Assembly: GCA_905182995.1 (NCBI GenBank) | Contig: CAJJDP010000026.1 | Span: 252,442-316,441 of the forward strand | DNA length: 64,000 nucleotides | Direction of reading: 5' to 3' | Source: Paramecium octaurelia | Lineage: Eukaryota > Ciliophora > Oligohymenophorea > Peniculida > Parameciidae | In this document: one piece after another, positions 1 to 11,641 of the stretch | Numbering within the stretch: the stretch's first letter is position 1 | Layout: each line of letters begins with the position of its first letter | Position numbers and translations under genes: made by a program | Notes under the pieces: generated by a model | Databases searched by the model: none | What the model saw: only the letters and a program-made list of their open reading frames with translations | Told to the model about the DNA's origin: nothing

Positions 1-346
1 CGTTTAACTATGAATTTACAGTCAATATTATAAAAATAATATCCAATAATAAGTTATTATTAGAGGTTACAATAATGAACAAATTTAAGGGATACTCATA
101 TTTGGTTTTCTATGATAATGCATAAATTTAAATGGAATTTTTCATTTTTTATTTTAAAGAATATAAACATAGCTTACTTTAAAGGAATTCATAATAATAA
201 AATAAGTTATTAAATATTGGATCGAAATTTTTTGTTATTAATCAATAGATTAATTCAAAAAGGATGATTTTCAATTAGTTTAAGAAATTGATAATAATTA
301 TTTATTCCAAAAGACTTATATAATAAGATAATTTATATTTAATACA
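1..346. other. AT-rich intergenic stretch
   Basis: Very AT-rich sequence with no open frame of coding character on either strand when only TGA is read as stop. It lies downstream of the minus-strand gene that ends at 347. I see nothing else in it. Confidence 0.6.
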
Positions 347-1285
347 TCAATCATTACTAGTAATTACCTTGGATTATTCAAGTTACGACTATTATAAATT
401 TGAATCTCCAGGTATGGGTATTACCACTGAATTCTTTTCAGAAGGAGCCTTTTCTTCTGTGTGGAGTGGCTACTATTATTATTGTGGTTGTTGCTGATTT
501 TATGAATAAGGATTGAATGAGTCTTGAAATTGATTGTGATATTGTTCTTAAGATTGTTTGTTAGGTTACTGATAAACATTATTATCAAACGTTTATAAAT
601 TGCTAGTCACTTTGGCAGTATCTTCAGTCGTCTTGTAAATGGTGGAAAGAGGCTTTGAAGTTTGTTATGGCTATCTAATATTGTTGATTTGAACTCTCCC
701 TCTTTCATCAACGGCTACTTTAATATTCCTATAGAATTAATCAATATCCTTTTTGGTTCTTGTTTCTTCCAACTTATAGCCATTGTGAATTTGTTAAGTA
801 AGATCTCTGTTATATCTGTCTTCTAATTCTCTTTGATAATCTTTTTCAGCATATCCTTTGGGTAGACCGTGATCTGAAAAATGTGTGTAGAACCTTTGTT
901 GTTCAATCACTAGATCAATAACAGGTACATGCTCTTGTATTTCTTCATCTGTTGGTTCTTTTGGTCTATACGGGGTAATAAAGGCATCTTTAGGAGTAGG
1001 GTTTGTTTTTTCATACTTGTAAAGGGTTTAAAATGGACTTTCATATTTGATGGGTACATAGTGCTCTTTATCAATATATTCAGGATAGGATTAATTATAA
1101 TTTGTTCTTGCTTGTTAAGCTAAGTAATCATGATAAGATGGCATAGAGTAATAGTCTTCTGGATATAATGATTTTGGGGGTTGTGAGCAGTAATTTGATT
1201 GATAAGTTCCAAAAGGACGATAATGAGATCTTGTCTTTTAGATATCAGGGCCACTGAACAAATTCATTGAGGGTATAGATGACAT
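347..1285 (-). CDS. Gln/Tyr/Pro-rich hypothetical protein, 312 aa, intronless
   Basis: One uninterrupted frame from ATG at 1285 to TGA at 347 (313 codons) once TAA/TAG are read as Gln. The N-terminal third is rich in Tyr, Pro, Ser and Gln. A charged, probably helical middle (about residues 125-190) contains many Glu/Lys/Arg. The C-terminal third is Gln-rich with one run of about ten glutamines. No signal peptide, membrane segment or known domain is visible. The low-complexity, hydrophilic make-up suggests a cytoplasmic or structural protein, possibly cortical, but this is inference only. It is oriented the same way as the next gene, with a 185-bp spacer. Function not recognised. Confidence 0.8.
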
Positions 1286-1470
1286 GCTATATTAAAATCG
1301 TTAAATAATAATAATAATATATAATATTTGTGTTAATTTGAAGTTTCTTGTAAACATTATCTATTTATATTTTTATTTCATGTTGGATAAAATTGATGAA
1401 ATCAATGTATATATTTAAATACTTGTTGGAATAAAGGACTAATAAACTCATAAATATAAAATTAATATAA

Positions 1471-2694
1471 TCAATTATATTTACCAAATGCTAGAGAGAC
1501 ATTGACACCTCCAAACCCAAAAGCATTTTTCAAAGCATATTTTAATGTTTTCTCTGTGGCTTCCTTGCAATATTGATTCTCTCTTATAATGGGTTTATCA
1601 AGATTGATAGTGGGAGGAATAATTTATTCCTGTAAAGATTTGATGGTGAAAATAGACTCGATGGCACCAGCTGCTCCAAAGGTGTGTCCCAATTGGCTTT
1701 TATTGGCAACCAAAGTAGCCTTCGAATCAGCTATGGCTCTAGCCTCTGCTATGTCTCCTCCTTTGGTAGATGTAGCATGACAATTGATGAGATCGACATC
1801 ATCAATATTGGCTTCCTTCAATGCTTTTAACATGGCAGCTCTTCCCCCTTCTCCATTATCCTGGGGGCGAGTCAGATGGAAAGCATCGCTACTTTCTCCA
1901 TATCCCAAGATCTCAGCATAGATTTTGGCTCCTCTTCTCTTAGCTCTGGAATACTCTTCCAAGACCAGGACTCCACTGCCTTCAGCTAATAAGAATCCTG
2001 ATCTGTCTTCATCAAAGGGTCTTGAGGCTCTCGTGGGATCATCATAGATTTTTGTTGACATAGCTTGCATCTTGATTGAAGCATAGATGGCTGTTGTGTT
2101 GAAAGTATCTTCTGTTCCTCCGGCAATCATGATATCAGCATCTCCATACTTAATTTTTCTAAAGGAATCGCCGATAGCTGATGCTCCTGTTGCACATGCA
2201 GTTGAGGCTGTACTGCTGGGTCCTTTAAGTTTGTATTTGATGGTTAATAATGCAGTGGGCATATTCGATAGGACGTAGAGCATTGTAAATGGATTGATTC
2301 TGCTAGTACCTTTCAAGGCTGCATTGCTAATGATTTCAGTGATTTTAGTCATGCTTGAATTCATCACTCCGATATTGACTCCCTAATATGTGAGATGGAA
2401 TGAACTTACAATTCTATCTGGATCACAATCGTTCAGTACATTCGAATCGGCTATGGCCTCTTGGGCAGCACACATTGCATATGATGTCAGGTTGCTGGGA
2501 CAATACTCTACTTAATAGGGCTTGCTATCAAAGGATTGAGGTATGAGTCCCATGTAGACATCTGGCAGATCTTTATTTCTATCCTTCACTCTCACAACTC
2601 CGCTTTTTCCTGCAAGTAGGCTATTCCACGATTCAGAGACATTCAAACCCAAGGGAGACACCATTCCCATTCCTGTAACAACTACTCTTCGCAT
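1471..2694 (-). CDS. 3-oxoacyl-ACP synthase II (FabF/KAS II type)
   Basis: Predicted condensing enzyme of type II fatty acid synthesis, joining malonyl-ACP to an acyl chain; in a ciliate most likely mitochondrial (inference). Exons 2694-2410 and 2382-1471 flank a 27-nt intron (2383-2409, GT...TAG), giving 398 aa, the usual KAS II length. It opens with the typical [15 protein letters not shown]. The nucleophile Cys lies in TACATGAS near residue 160, the two catalytic His in [10 protein letters not shown] (about 297) and GHTFGAAGA (about 325), and the Gly-rich NAFGFGGVN motif is near the C-terminus. All catalytic residues are present. No clear transit peptide precedes the domain, so an upstream in-frame start cannot be excluded. 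Confidence 0.95.
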
Positions 2695-2840
2695 TGAAAT
2701 ATTGAATATTTAAATTATATAAACGTGAAATCAAAACTGATGTAGCAGATAGTTCCTGAGGAATAATTATCCGACCAACAGATGATCAATGTCATTTAAT
2801 ATTGTAAGGTGGATTAATTTAATAGTGCCAAGAAAACTAA

Positions 2841-3735
2841 ATGACTCAGACCAACCCAAATATATAAACATTTAGAACTAATCAAATCAATGTTTACAAG
2901 AGTCTACGCAATAGATCTGTCTTCAAATTGGCATTCTCGCTTTTGGAATTGTTTCTATATTTTTTGGCCTTGTGTTTATTGCCAAAGCCTTGTGCAAATA
3001 CAACTTTGAGTGAATTTTTCATTTTGGCTATAATTGTAAATACAATTGTACTTTTTAAAAATCAAAATAGGAAGCCTTTCGAATCTTATACCTCTTATTG
3101 ATAATCTATAACGATTTGATTGAAGTATATCAGAGTGAAGGTGAGAATCGATTACCCTATCCTGAATTTTCGTTTGCTAATACTAAATATTTGATAGATG
3201 CTATATCGGATTATCATAGTTCATACAAGTTTATAAAATATTTGATGATTGTGTATTAATGTGTCCATGATTTGGTAGATTGAACATAGTTGTATTTATG
3301 TTTGGATAGGTGTAAATTTATAGGAACTTGTATGGGGAATGCGAAATAGGAGAGCCTGAATTTAATTTCACTTGGGGCGTGGCATTGACCTTTCTGATAC
3401 TGAAATATATAACGATAGGGATTCCCACGTTGATAGTGGTGATTTACCTCTTGGTGCTACCCTTTGCTTATTGTATAAATTTGAGCAATCTTCAAAAAAG
3501 GAATACAGGGGCCAGTCCAGAAAATCTGAATAAATTGAAGATTGAAATGGTGGGACAGGAACGAATAAGCGAGGATAATGAGTGTGTAATATGTCTATAG
3601 GAATTCGTTGGAGGGGAGGAGTTTGTCAGATTGGGCTGTCATGAATTTCATGTTTTTCATAAGGCTTGCATTTCTGACTGGCTCAAGGCTCGATCAGAAT
3701 GTCCGAAGTGTAGATAAGCTGTAAGATTTAACTGA
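2841..3735 (+). CDS. RING-type membrane E3 ubiquitin ligase candidate
   Basis: 278 aa from three exons, with introns 3048-3070 (23 nt) and 3275-3309 (35 nt, containing an in-frame TGA). I chose ATG 2841 because only that frame joins the first hydrophobic stretch to the rest. At least two hydrophobic segments are visible (about residues 32-68 and 155-190), then a C-terminal RING at about 229-275 beginning CVIC and ending ECPKC. Such proteins usually ubiquitinate membrane cargo on the secretory or endosomal system. The central Cys/His cluster reads CHEFHVFHKAC, so the spacing between third Cys and first His is three residues rather than the usual one. It is divergent from the KAS gene, sharing a 146-bp promoter interval. 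Confidence 0.85.
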
Positions 3736-3823
3736 TAAATTCATAAATTAAAAGTACTATATAAATTTGCATTATATAAAATGAATATAGTTATTAATAA
3801 ATTTAAAAATTAAATCAAGTTCA

Positions 3824-4124
<301 letters not shown>

Positions 4125-4248
4125 TTTATTTAGTATAACATATAAATATATATTTACATATGTTAATTACGTTTTTATTTCTTTTAAAGTGACAACATGA
4201 TAAAATAATAAATTGGAATAATCTATACATATTCAGATAACTGCAATC

Positions 4249-5803
4249 TCAATAATCTTCCTCCTCACAATAGATGCCCTCCTTCTTGAGTTCCTCATAC
4301 AACGGAGTGTTAATCTCTGAGATGTTCGGCATATGAACTCCTGTGACCTTGATCACTCCATCCAGAATCAACTAAGTAGCCACAGCAGTTGGCACACCCA
4401 CAGTAATGGCCATGGCAGATCTAAAGATAGCATACATATAATAGAATACTTTCCATTTCGATGTCCAATCTTCACCATTGTGGACTTTTTGACATACACT
4501 CTTGGATCATTGGGATAGACAATTTTGAAGATATGTTGCATGGCTACCAAATCAGTTTCCCCCTATCTATAATTCATAAGAGTTTGTAGATGAGCAGCAA
4601 AGTTGTGGACATGAGTCACATTGTTCAAAATCAAGTTTTTAGGATCAAATACTCCCATCCACTTCAAAGTATAAGTTATTTATTCGGCATCCTTATACAA
4701 TTATTCTTCGCTTTTATCTTTGTAATAGTATTAGGAGAACACACGATTGAACACTTTAGTCAACAATGTTTCCAATTAAGCTAACGTAAACACCTTCTAA
4801 TCGATGGTATTAGCCAATTGCGTAATGTGATGATTACCCAAAAACTTAGATGAGCAAGACTCAAACCTTATATTGCTCAGTAAATATTCGAACCAACTCA
4901 TCTCTCTGTCTACTTTGATAACCTCCTCTGATGCAAATCCCAAAGCCTTCATGGCTGCCATCAATACACAATGACCTTGGTATCTTAATGTCCCCCTAAC
5001 TAGTTTCTAACAGTCCTTCAAACCGTACAATTCTTAATATGGTAAACTATCTCTATTTGGATATCCTTCCATCTGTAATGATGGATTCACATGAATTATT
5101 TCAGTAGAGTAAAGCAACTCAGATGCTGGAATATACTTTTAAACTCCTTTTTCTAAGTATTTGGCATCGTTGTTGATGTTCCTTATGGCTGCAAAAGGAC
5201 TCCATGAAAACTTATAGCCAAAAGGGTTATCGCAGAACTCTGGACTTGGGACACCTCCACACCAAGACTCGTATTCAATGATTCTTAAATTTATTACATT
5301 CTCTTACTTTCCTCCTTTTGCATACACTTCATCTCTCACTTTTACAGTTGCCAAATGATCGATTCCTGGATCCAAACCGATTTCATTCAACATGATTATT
5401 CCCTTCTTCTTACATTCCTCTTCCAAGGCTCTGATCTCTGGGAATGTGTATTGTGATGTGATCATCGATCTGCCTATTTCTGCACACATCTTGGCTATTG
5501 GAACAATAAATTATGGTGGGATGTAGGCTATCACAATATCTGAATTCTTAACAAATTTTCTGAGTTCCTCTGTTTCTGTCACATCTAAATGATGAGCTGA
5601 ACATCTCTCTTTATTCTAGATCACCTTTTTAGCATCTTCCACGTGAGCAGAGGCAACAACAACGAAATTCTTAAAATTTATTAAAATAGTACGTCACTTC
5701 TCTTCAATAATTAATCAATGACTGCTTCTGCCATCAAACCACTTCCAATCAGAAGTACCTTCTTTTGCATTCCCATCAACTGATTTCTGTATAAACTCAG
5801 CAT
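4249..5803 (-). CDS. Saccharopine dehydrogenase-like protein (LYS9/AASS C-terminal type)
   Basis: 500 aa. A Rossmann nucleotide-binding start (KKVLLIGSGLMAEAVIDQL, residues about 13-31) is followed by the family signatures TFPEIRALEEECKKKGI, LNEIGLDPGIDHLA and ESWCGGVPSPEFCDNPFGYK, and ends with SAMAITVGVPTAVATQLILDG. The reaction is interconversion of saccharopine with glutamate and 2-aminoadipate semialdehyde, here more likely lysine breakdown than synthesis (inference). It is a stand-alone enzyme, not fused to lysine-ketoglutarate reductase. Introns are 5670-5692 (23 nt) and 4421-4449 (29 nt). The first ends in AAG, not TAG, yet is required to keep the conserved frame. Confidence 0.93.
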
Positions 5804-6015
5804 TTTTATATTAATTTATCAATTATAAATTATAGTGCTTCATCTTTTATTGCATAATTTTCTCAATTAATTTCTTATTAATAGTACAAACAAACAAAAC
5901 TACAACCAAAATCAGACTATCTTATCGATTCTTTTACAGTGCTCTTCTACAGCATTGGGATCTTGCTGTTTTTATTAATTTATATATATATATGCAAAGT
6001 ATAAAATAGCTATTA

Positions 6016-7033
6016 ATGGATGTACTAGATATTATTGACAAAGTACTATCAATTTCATTTTAGGATGTCGTAGAAACTTATCAATAAATGAATAAATAGA
6101 CTACCCAAGACATTTGTGGATAGTCTGAAATATAATAATGTGAGTACATACTTCAAATTGTGGCCTATTTGAATCGGTTGCTATGTTATTTAATACCCTT
6201 CTAGCATCAAGATACTTTTTGAAGAACAACTAAATGAACATATTAACAATGATTATGAGTCAATTATCCAAAATCTTGAAGCTTCAATACGGTCCCATAT
6301 AAGAGTTGAACAACAATAGAAATTGCAAATCGAAGTATTGATGCAGAAACTTGAAGAAATTACTCTCGAGAAAGATCTCGTCATACAGCAACAACAAGAT
6401 AAAATACGATCATTAGAATTGATTATAAACGTATCTATCCAACATTTCTAGGATTAAAACAAAAAGCTATAAGAAAATTCTCCTGTCGAAATTATCCATA
6501 AGAAAAGTCCTTCTGCTTTTTTTGAGAGACTCGGAAAATTCGTTCAAAATAAAGCTGCAAAGCAAACCCAAAATTCTACTTATGAGACAAATCTCAAGAC
6601 TTTCTTGAAGGCTTGTCACACAGATGCCGACAGATCTTTGTCCAAAGGAAGGAGACATCTGTCAGCAAAACGAGAACTTGGGTTGCAGCGAATAAATGAT
6701 GAAACACAACCATTTCCAGAATCAAAACTTACTGAAACTGAAAGATTAAGAGAAAATGTGCGACACAAACTATAAAGGTCAGATAAATCCAATGAATTGT
6801 AACATTAAACATCTGAGAAATAATTGTAGATGAATAAATATAAAGCATTTCCTAAGGTTTATTAAATCAATATTCTCTTGTAGTTTGACCTCCAGAAATA
6901 GGAATAAACAGTTTCTAGTTAGAGTTTTGAATAAGTAGGCAAGAATTTAATTGCATTGTAAAAATAAATATCTAATGGTCGCTTAAAAAATACTTAAGGA
7001 ACTTAATTACTTAAATTTTTATAAAAGAAATGA
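6016..7033 (+). CDS. Coiled-coil hypothetical protein, about 322 aa
   Basis: A frame of strong coding character runs from ATG 6016 to TGA 7031-7033. One 28-nt intron at 6177-6204 (GTTG...TAG) is needed to restore frame. A 21-nt GTA...TAG stretch at 6043-6063 is a second likely intron, but removing it keeps frame, so it is uncertain. Residues about 55-130 form a heptad-like Glu/Gln/Leu coiled coil. The rest is basic and polar, with many Ser, Lys and Gln. No membrane segment or known domain is seen. Coiled coil plus basic tail is common in basal-body and cortical proteins, but I cannot assign a function. Confidence 0.75.
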
Positions 7034-7164
7034 ATTTATTTAAAAAAGACAGATCTACAATTGACTATTCCACTAATTCCTAAGAATTTTATTGTCAAAT
7101 CTCATACTTTTTAAAACATTATAAAATTCCGATATTCTAAAATATAATTGTGTTATTTTTTATA

Positions 7165-7429
7165 ATGATTTGGAAAAAATTGGATGCTCTTTTATCAAAG
7201 GCAGAAGCTAAAGGTTTCAAGATGGCCAACAAAGCTCATGTCTACGTTGTCAATGGAATCCTATGCCTCATTGCCTACAATGTCTATACAGTGTTTAGAG
7301 GTTATAATGAATTCTTTCTGGAAGCAAGAGTATAACTTTCAAATAGTTTAGCAAGAAGCAGCTCCAGATCTTGATGAGGTTACTGGTGAACCCTAATATC
7401 CAATAAATAAGAATATACGCAAGAATTGA
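7165..7429 (+). CDS. Small single-pass membrane protein, 80 aa
   Basis: Exons 7165-7329 and 7352-7429 flank a 22-nt intron (7330-7351, GTA...TAG). The product begins MIWKKLDALLSKAEAKGFK, then has one hydrophobic segment (about residues 26-47, containing VYVVNGILCLIAYNVYTVF), then an acidic Pro-containing tail. Small one-pass proteins of this layout are often subunits of respiratory or ER complexes, but I do not recognise the family. Codon use is clean and the spliced frame is exact, so I regard it as a real gene despite its size. Confidence 0.7.
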
Positions 7430-7897
7430 GTATAACTATTAATTAAGATTATAATCATTCTCCTATATACATCTACATTTTTATTGAATAAACAAGAGTA
7501 AAATGGATTGATATAATAAGTTATTCAGCAAATATCAATATGTTAAAATAATAAACTAAAATTTTGACATCTTAGTCCATACCTAGATGGTGTCAATACT
7601 TTATTAAATTTTGCATTTTGAATTGTGAATAATAGTATTTTATTGACAATCATTTTTAATTTTTTATCAAATTTCAATAAGTAAACAAAGAGGAATAACT
7701 TGTTGCTTTATAATATAAGAGTAATAAAATAAGTATTATAAATATTTTACTAATTAAAAATGAATTAATAATCGTTGTTAATTAATCTATTTATAAAATT
7801 TCTAAAGATAATGAGAATGCTAATTTGGATAAGATAAGTGAATCGCTAAAACTAAAACTTGGAAGGAGAAGAACATTGATTAAGCTTATATGCATGA
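7430..7897. other. AT-rich spacer with scattered coding-like scraps
   Basis: Mostly AT-rich non-coding sequence. An ATG at 7760 opens a short frame that hits TGA near 7870. A second frame in the same interval reads into a TGA at 7895. Neither joins the following open frame with a plausible short intron, so I call no gene here; it may be the 5' remnant of the decayed gene that follows. Confidence 0.4.
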
Positions 7898-8440
7898 GAA
7901 ATATGTAATGAGAATGCTGCTGTCAAAAGTACTTACAATAGTTGTGCATTGAAATTATTTAAAGAATATTTAAAAACAGAAATGTTGGCTATAGCATTCA
8001 TATCTAATTTGATGGCGGCTATTAGTCATTTTAATTTTTTTGATAAATGGCTTAATCCGAATGATAATCTTAATGGCCTCCATTCATTAACTAATTGTAG
8101 TAGAAAATGCAAACAAAACAAAAGAATATAGGTCTAACAGAATGGACAGAATTCTGAGGAACATGTTAAAAATTCATTTTAATTGCCTATTTATCAAGAA
8201 AGCATGCGGAATATAAAATACACTTTATATTCTTTCTTATCCATATATTTATAAACACTGATAGTACGTCTACAAGTAGTAATTGAAAATATTCAATAAA
8301 CTTCTGTATTGTGCTTTGTATCTATCTTTTGCTGGCAATATATCTCAATTGTTAAAATAAAGTTATTTACTTAGTCTATTAAATTTAATATTTAGAGATC
8401 TATAAGTAATTTTAATTTTAGCTAAATTCATTAATAATGA
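7898..8440 (+). pseudogene. Possible decayed gene (open frame without a start codon)
   Basis: About 180 codons free of TGA run from just after a TGA at 7895 to TGA 8438-8440. The translated segment has protein-like composition, with hydrophobic stretches such as MLAIAFISNLMAAISHF and a second near residue 120. There is no in-frame ATG at the beginning, and the sequence upstream repeats an Asn-Glu-Asn-Ala-like stretch in a different frame interrupted by TGA. I read this as a broken gene or a paralogue fragment; a missed short exon upstream is the alternative. Its stop overlaps the upstream candidate ATG (8437) of the next gene. Confidence 0.35.
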
Positions 8441-10044
8441 TTATTTACTATTTTGAAAAAGTTGAAAGGAAAATAAAGAGTATATTCGTTTGCAATGGAT
8501 TTCTTACCTCCAGAATTTATGGTGGCTTATGTTCATTTATCTAAACTAAACTAAACTAAAATTAAGAATTATTTGATTATTATTTTATGTTATAATTGAA
8601 AAAAGAATAATTTCGATAATAAATAAGGAGACAACGTTTAGATGCTCATTTGATGTAAGCTAGACAACATATGCTATCTATTACTTAAACACATTAAAAT
8701 GAATTACATTTCAATAGCAATGGTTCACCACCTAAGCCAGATTAAATTTGTATTACCAAAGATATTGCTGCAATAATGACCACTATTTTCAATAGCGAAC
8801 TAACAAACTCAAGCTTAGAGTAGTTATAATAGATAGTGGATTAATCAGAACAAGAGGAATTGGAAAATACTTTTGTACAATATTTTCTTGGATAAAGACT
8901 ATTGTAGGCTTATGAGAAGGAATAGGATCTTAATCACATCACTGAAATTCAATACATTATCGGATCCATAGCTAAGAAGTCTTAAATCTGCAAATGCAGG
9001 CTCTTAGAATTGAATACATTTTAAAGTGCACTTAAGGTGTTAAACTTTGAAATAGAGTATGATGACTATTGTATGTTATCATTAGTGTACTTAATTACTA
9101 TTTTCATAGAATCAGATGCTCATAGTTATTCGGATCAGAACAAGCTGCTCTTATTAACAATTTTAGAGAAACTTTGTAAGAAATTAGTTCTCATAAATTA
9201 CATGGATATGGATATTGAGTCACAAGAGGAGACATCGAATGAGGTTTAACATTCTCTTCTCACTTAAATCTTTTATTTCCTTAGTTGTTTTATCCAAAAT
9301 TCATCATTCCCTTTTAATATTACGCATTATTAAAGTATTTGGAAAATTCTTTAATAAACAGCATTCACATTATAAGATGCATTATCTTTAAGATTGAATG
9401 CTTTATAAGTGCTAGCTGAAATATCAAAGTAATCAGAGAAATAAAAATTGAGCATTCTCCAAAAGAGCCCTTAAATATTGTTTTAGTTAGTGGAAGTCTT
9501 GGAAAATCATATTGCTTATAATTCAATTAACAATTGTATTCGTTTGCAAGCATCATTAACTTTCAAAAATTTAGTTTCTCTCAAGAATTGTTAAATGATG
9601 AATGATATTCACTCAAACCAAATACCTACTAACTTTTTAGAGATAGTGAAATTAGAAGGTATATATTATTCAAACTATTATTTAGAGCATCAGAAAGTAC
9701 TTTACCATTAAATTGAAGCATTTTATTATATTTGTGAGCAAAGTACCTTTGAAGAATGTCTTCAGATTTATGAAAATGGATTATTGAGCCTAATAGTGTC
9801 TAACTTTTAGGATATAAAAGATACGAATAATTTTGCGTTGTGTAAATCTTTATTAAAATGTAACTCTTATGTTCTAATTTTAGTAACTTATGCTATCATG
9901 AAACATAGTGAATTTGATTAGAAGCTTTGCGAGTACTTTAGATAATACAATCTGTTGTAATATCTAAATGATATAATCATATAGAGTCAAAATTAGAATA
10001 TCATAAAAAGAGCAACCAAAATCTTAAATTATTTTAATATTTGA
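8437..10044 (+). CDS. Armadillo/HEAT-like helical-repeat protein, importin-alpha-like
   Basis: Uninterrupted frame to TGA 10042-10044. Starting at ATG 8437 gives 535 aa; the in-frame ATG 8587 gives 485 aa and is equally possible, since the intervening stretch contains four CTAAA repeats and looks weakly coding. From ATG 8587 the N-terminus is basic (QLKKEQFRQQIRRQRLDAHL), resembling an importin-beta-binding domain. The rest is all-helical with Leu-rich repeats of roughly 40 residues and no membrane segment. This layout fits a nuclear import adaptor or another ARM-repeat scaffold. Similarity is by pattern only, so importin-alpha is an inference. Confidence 0.7.
8541..8560 (+). repeat. (CTAAA)4 micro-tandem repeat
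   Basis: Four perfect copies of CTAAA just inside the 5' end of the ARM-like gene. It is not the Paramecium telomere repeat. It may mark the non-coding leader if translation starts at 8587. Confidence 0.8.
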
Positions 10045-10077
10045 TAATTTATTTTGATTTAATTAATATTCTTATTA

Positions 10078-11372
10078 TCATACAAAATTAATGAAATTTT
10101 ATTATGCTATCTTATCCAGTCCTCTTTTATATTGATCAAGTTCTTATAAAAAAGGTGGAATATAGATATTTTTTGTAAATATTTATCCTATTTCTCCCAA
10201 ACGAATACAATCCTTAATTGTTATTTTACCACTATGCAAATGAATAAAATTTAATTTCCCTCGATATCTCAGTATTTTAATTGCTCCAGTCAAGTATACT
10301 TAATCTTTGTACATTCCTCCTGGTTATGATGTATCTTTCAATCCTCTCTTGACTCTCAAGCACTCACGAAATCTGGCCTCATCATCTTAAATAAAGTATC
10401 TTAGTTCATGAAACAACTTTGCAAAACTCATTTAACTAGCCATTATTGACTTATTCAAATGATAATATAAATTACAGAAATATAATGCAAAGCAGCCATG
10501 AATAAGTAGGGTTTGCCTTTCTATTTAAGAGCCTAAGGAAGAACTTGATTCAAAACAGCCAATCCTTCTTCATGTTTTAAGTATGGTTCCAAATGATATT
10601 TAGCTCTTGATCAATTGAATTTATACCTTTTCTTGTACCATTGCTGTTATCTATCATTTATTTTTCTAATGAAGTGGGTACCTATCTCATGATTCAGAAC
10701 TCCTTCAATTCGATTGATGCGATAGTTGATTGGCAACCCAATAATTACTTTGCTTTTACCATCAGTCGGATTATGCACAACACTGGTAGGAGCTACAGTA
10801 TGATCTTGAAATTCATAAGATATCAAATCTTAAACACCTAGTTTATGGATATAATCATTAAAGAAATTTTCTGTTTCTTCGATTGATAATAATTTGCCTC
10901 CTTCCTGTTCGGCATATTTCAAATCAGAACCAAATTCTTTAATGCATTGATCAATAATTTTTAATGCAATTTCTTCGTACTTACGATGAGGTTATTCTGG
11001 GCCAAGTTCCTTTAGTATAAAAAGTAGATACAAACCTTAACTTCGACATATTCAAATTATGGATTGTATGCAGCTTTCATGGCAAAAAACAGATTCTTCT
11101 CACTTTCTAAATTTAAGGGCTTAATGTCTTTCATTTTGGGCTACATAGAGGGTTGGTCTATATACTCTCTTGATTTTAGATTTCTTTTTCTAGGGTGAAA
11201 TGGAAGATGATGTATTGACTTTAATCTTAGTTTTTTTGCCCACTTGTTTTTTATTAGGCTTTGGAGTCTTCTCTGCTTATGATTGTTGAGGCAAAACGTG
11301 TTTGGACCACTTGGTTATGTCAAATTACTCTGACAGTAGTTGTATTTCATTTGCATCCCTAAACTTAAGCAT
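10078..11372 (-). CDS. MATCAP/KIAA0895-family metallopeptidase (tubulin tyrosine carboxypeptidase homologue)
   Basis: 398 aa from ATG 11372 with four introns: 11141-11165, 11010-11035, 10606-10626 and 10450-10475. Three of them end in AAG. The catalytic zinc motif HEIGTH lies near residues 211-216 (NHEIGTHFIRKIND), followed by HEEGLAVLNQ with the downstream Glu near 246. The C-terminal signature VKRGLKDTSQPGGMYKDQVY is also typical of the DUF1704/MATCAP family. Known members remove the C-terminal tyrosine of alpha-tubulin or the last residues of beta-tubulin, acting on microtubules. The N-terminus is Lys/Ser-rich and disordered, as expected for microtubule binding. A further Ser-rich open frame (11389-11496) may be an extra 5' exon joined by a 25-nt AAG-ending intron (11364-11388). 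Confidence 0.9.
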
Positions 11373-11641
11373 TAAGAAAAATAAATACAGGAGAGAAAGG
11401 AACATCCTTATTTTCGTTTTCACTACTACTGCTGCTATGACTACTGAAACTACTCTCAAGGTATGTTTATTATTGCATAATAAATTATTTAATCATTATT
11501 TTAATTTCGGTTTTTGTATACATTTAAATTATTTTGGCTATGTTTACTTAATATCCATTCGTTATTTACTTGGTATGATAGAATAAGCTTATGCATTTTT
11601 GAATTAGATCATCATTAACAAATTATATCATAATTATTAAA

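Noticed and set aside
2087..2278. Plus-strand frame within the ketoacyl synthase gene
   Set aside because: Shadow of a conserved enzyme on the other strand.
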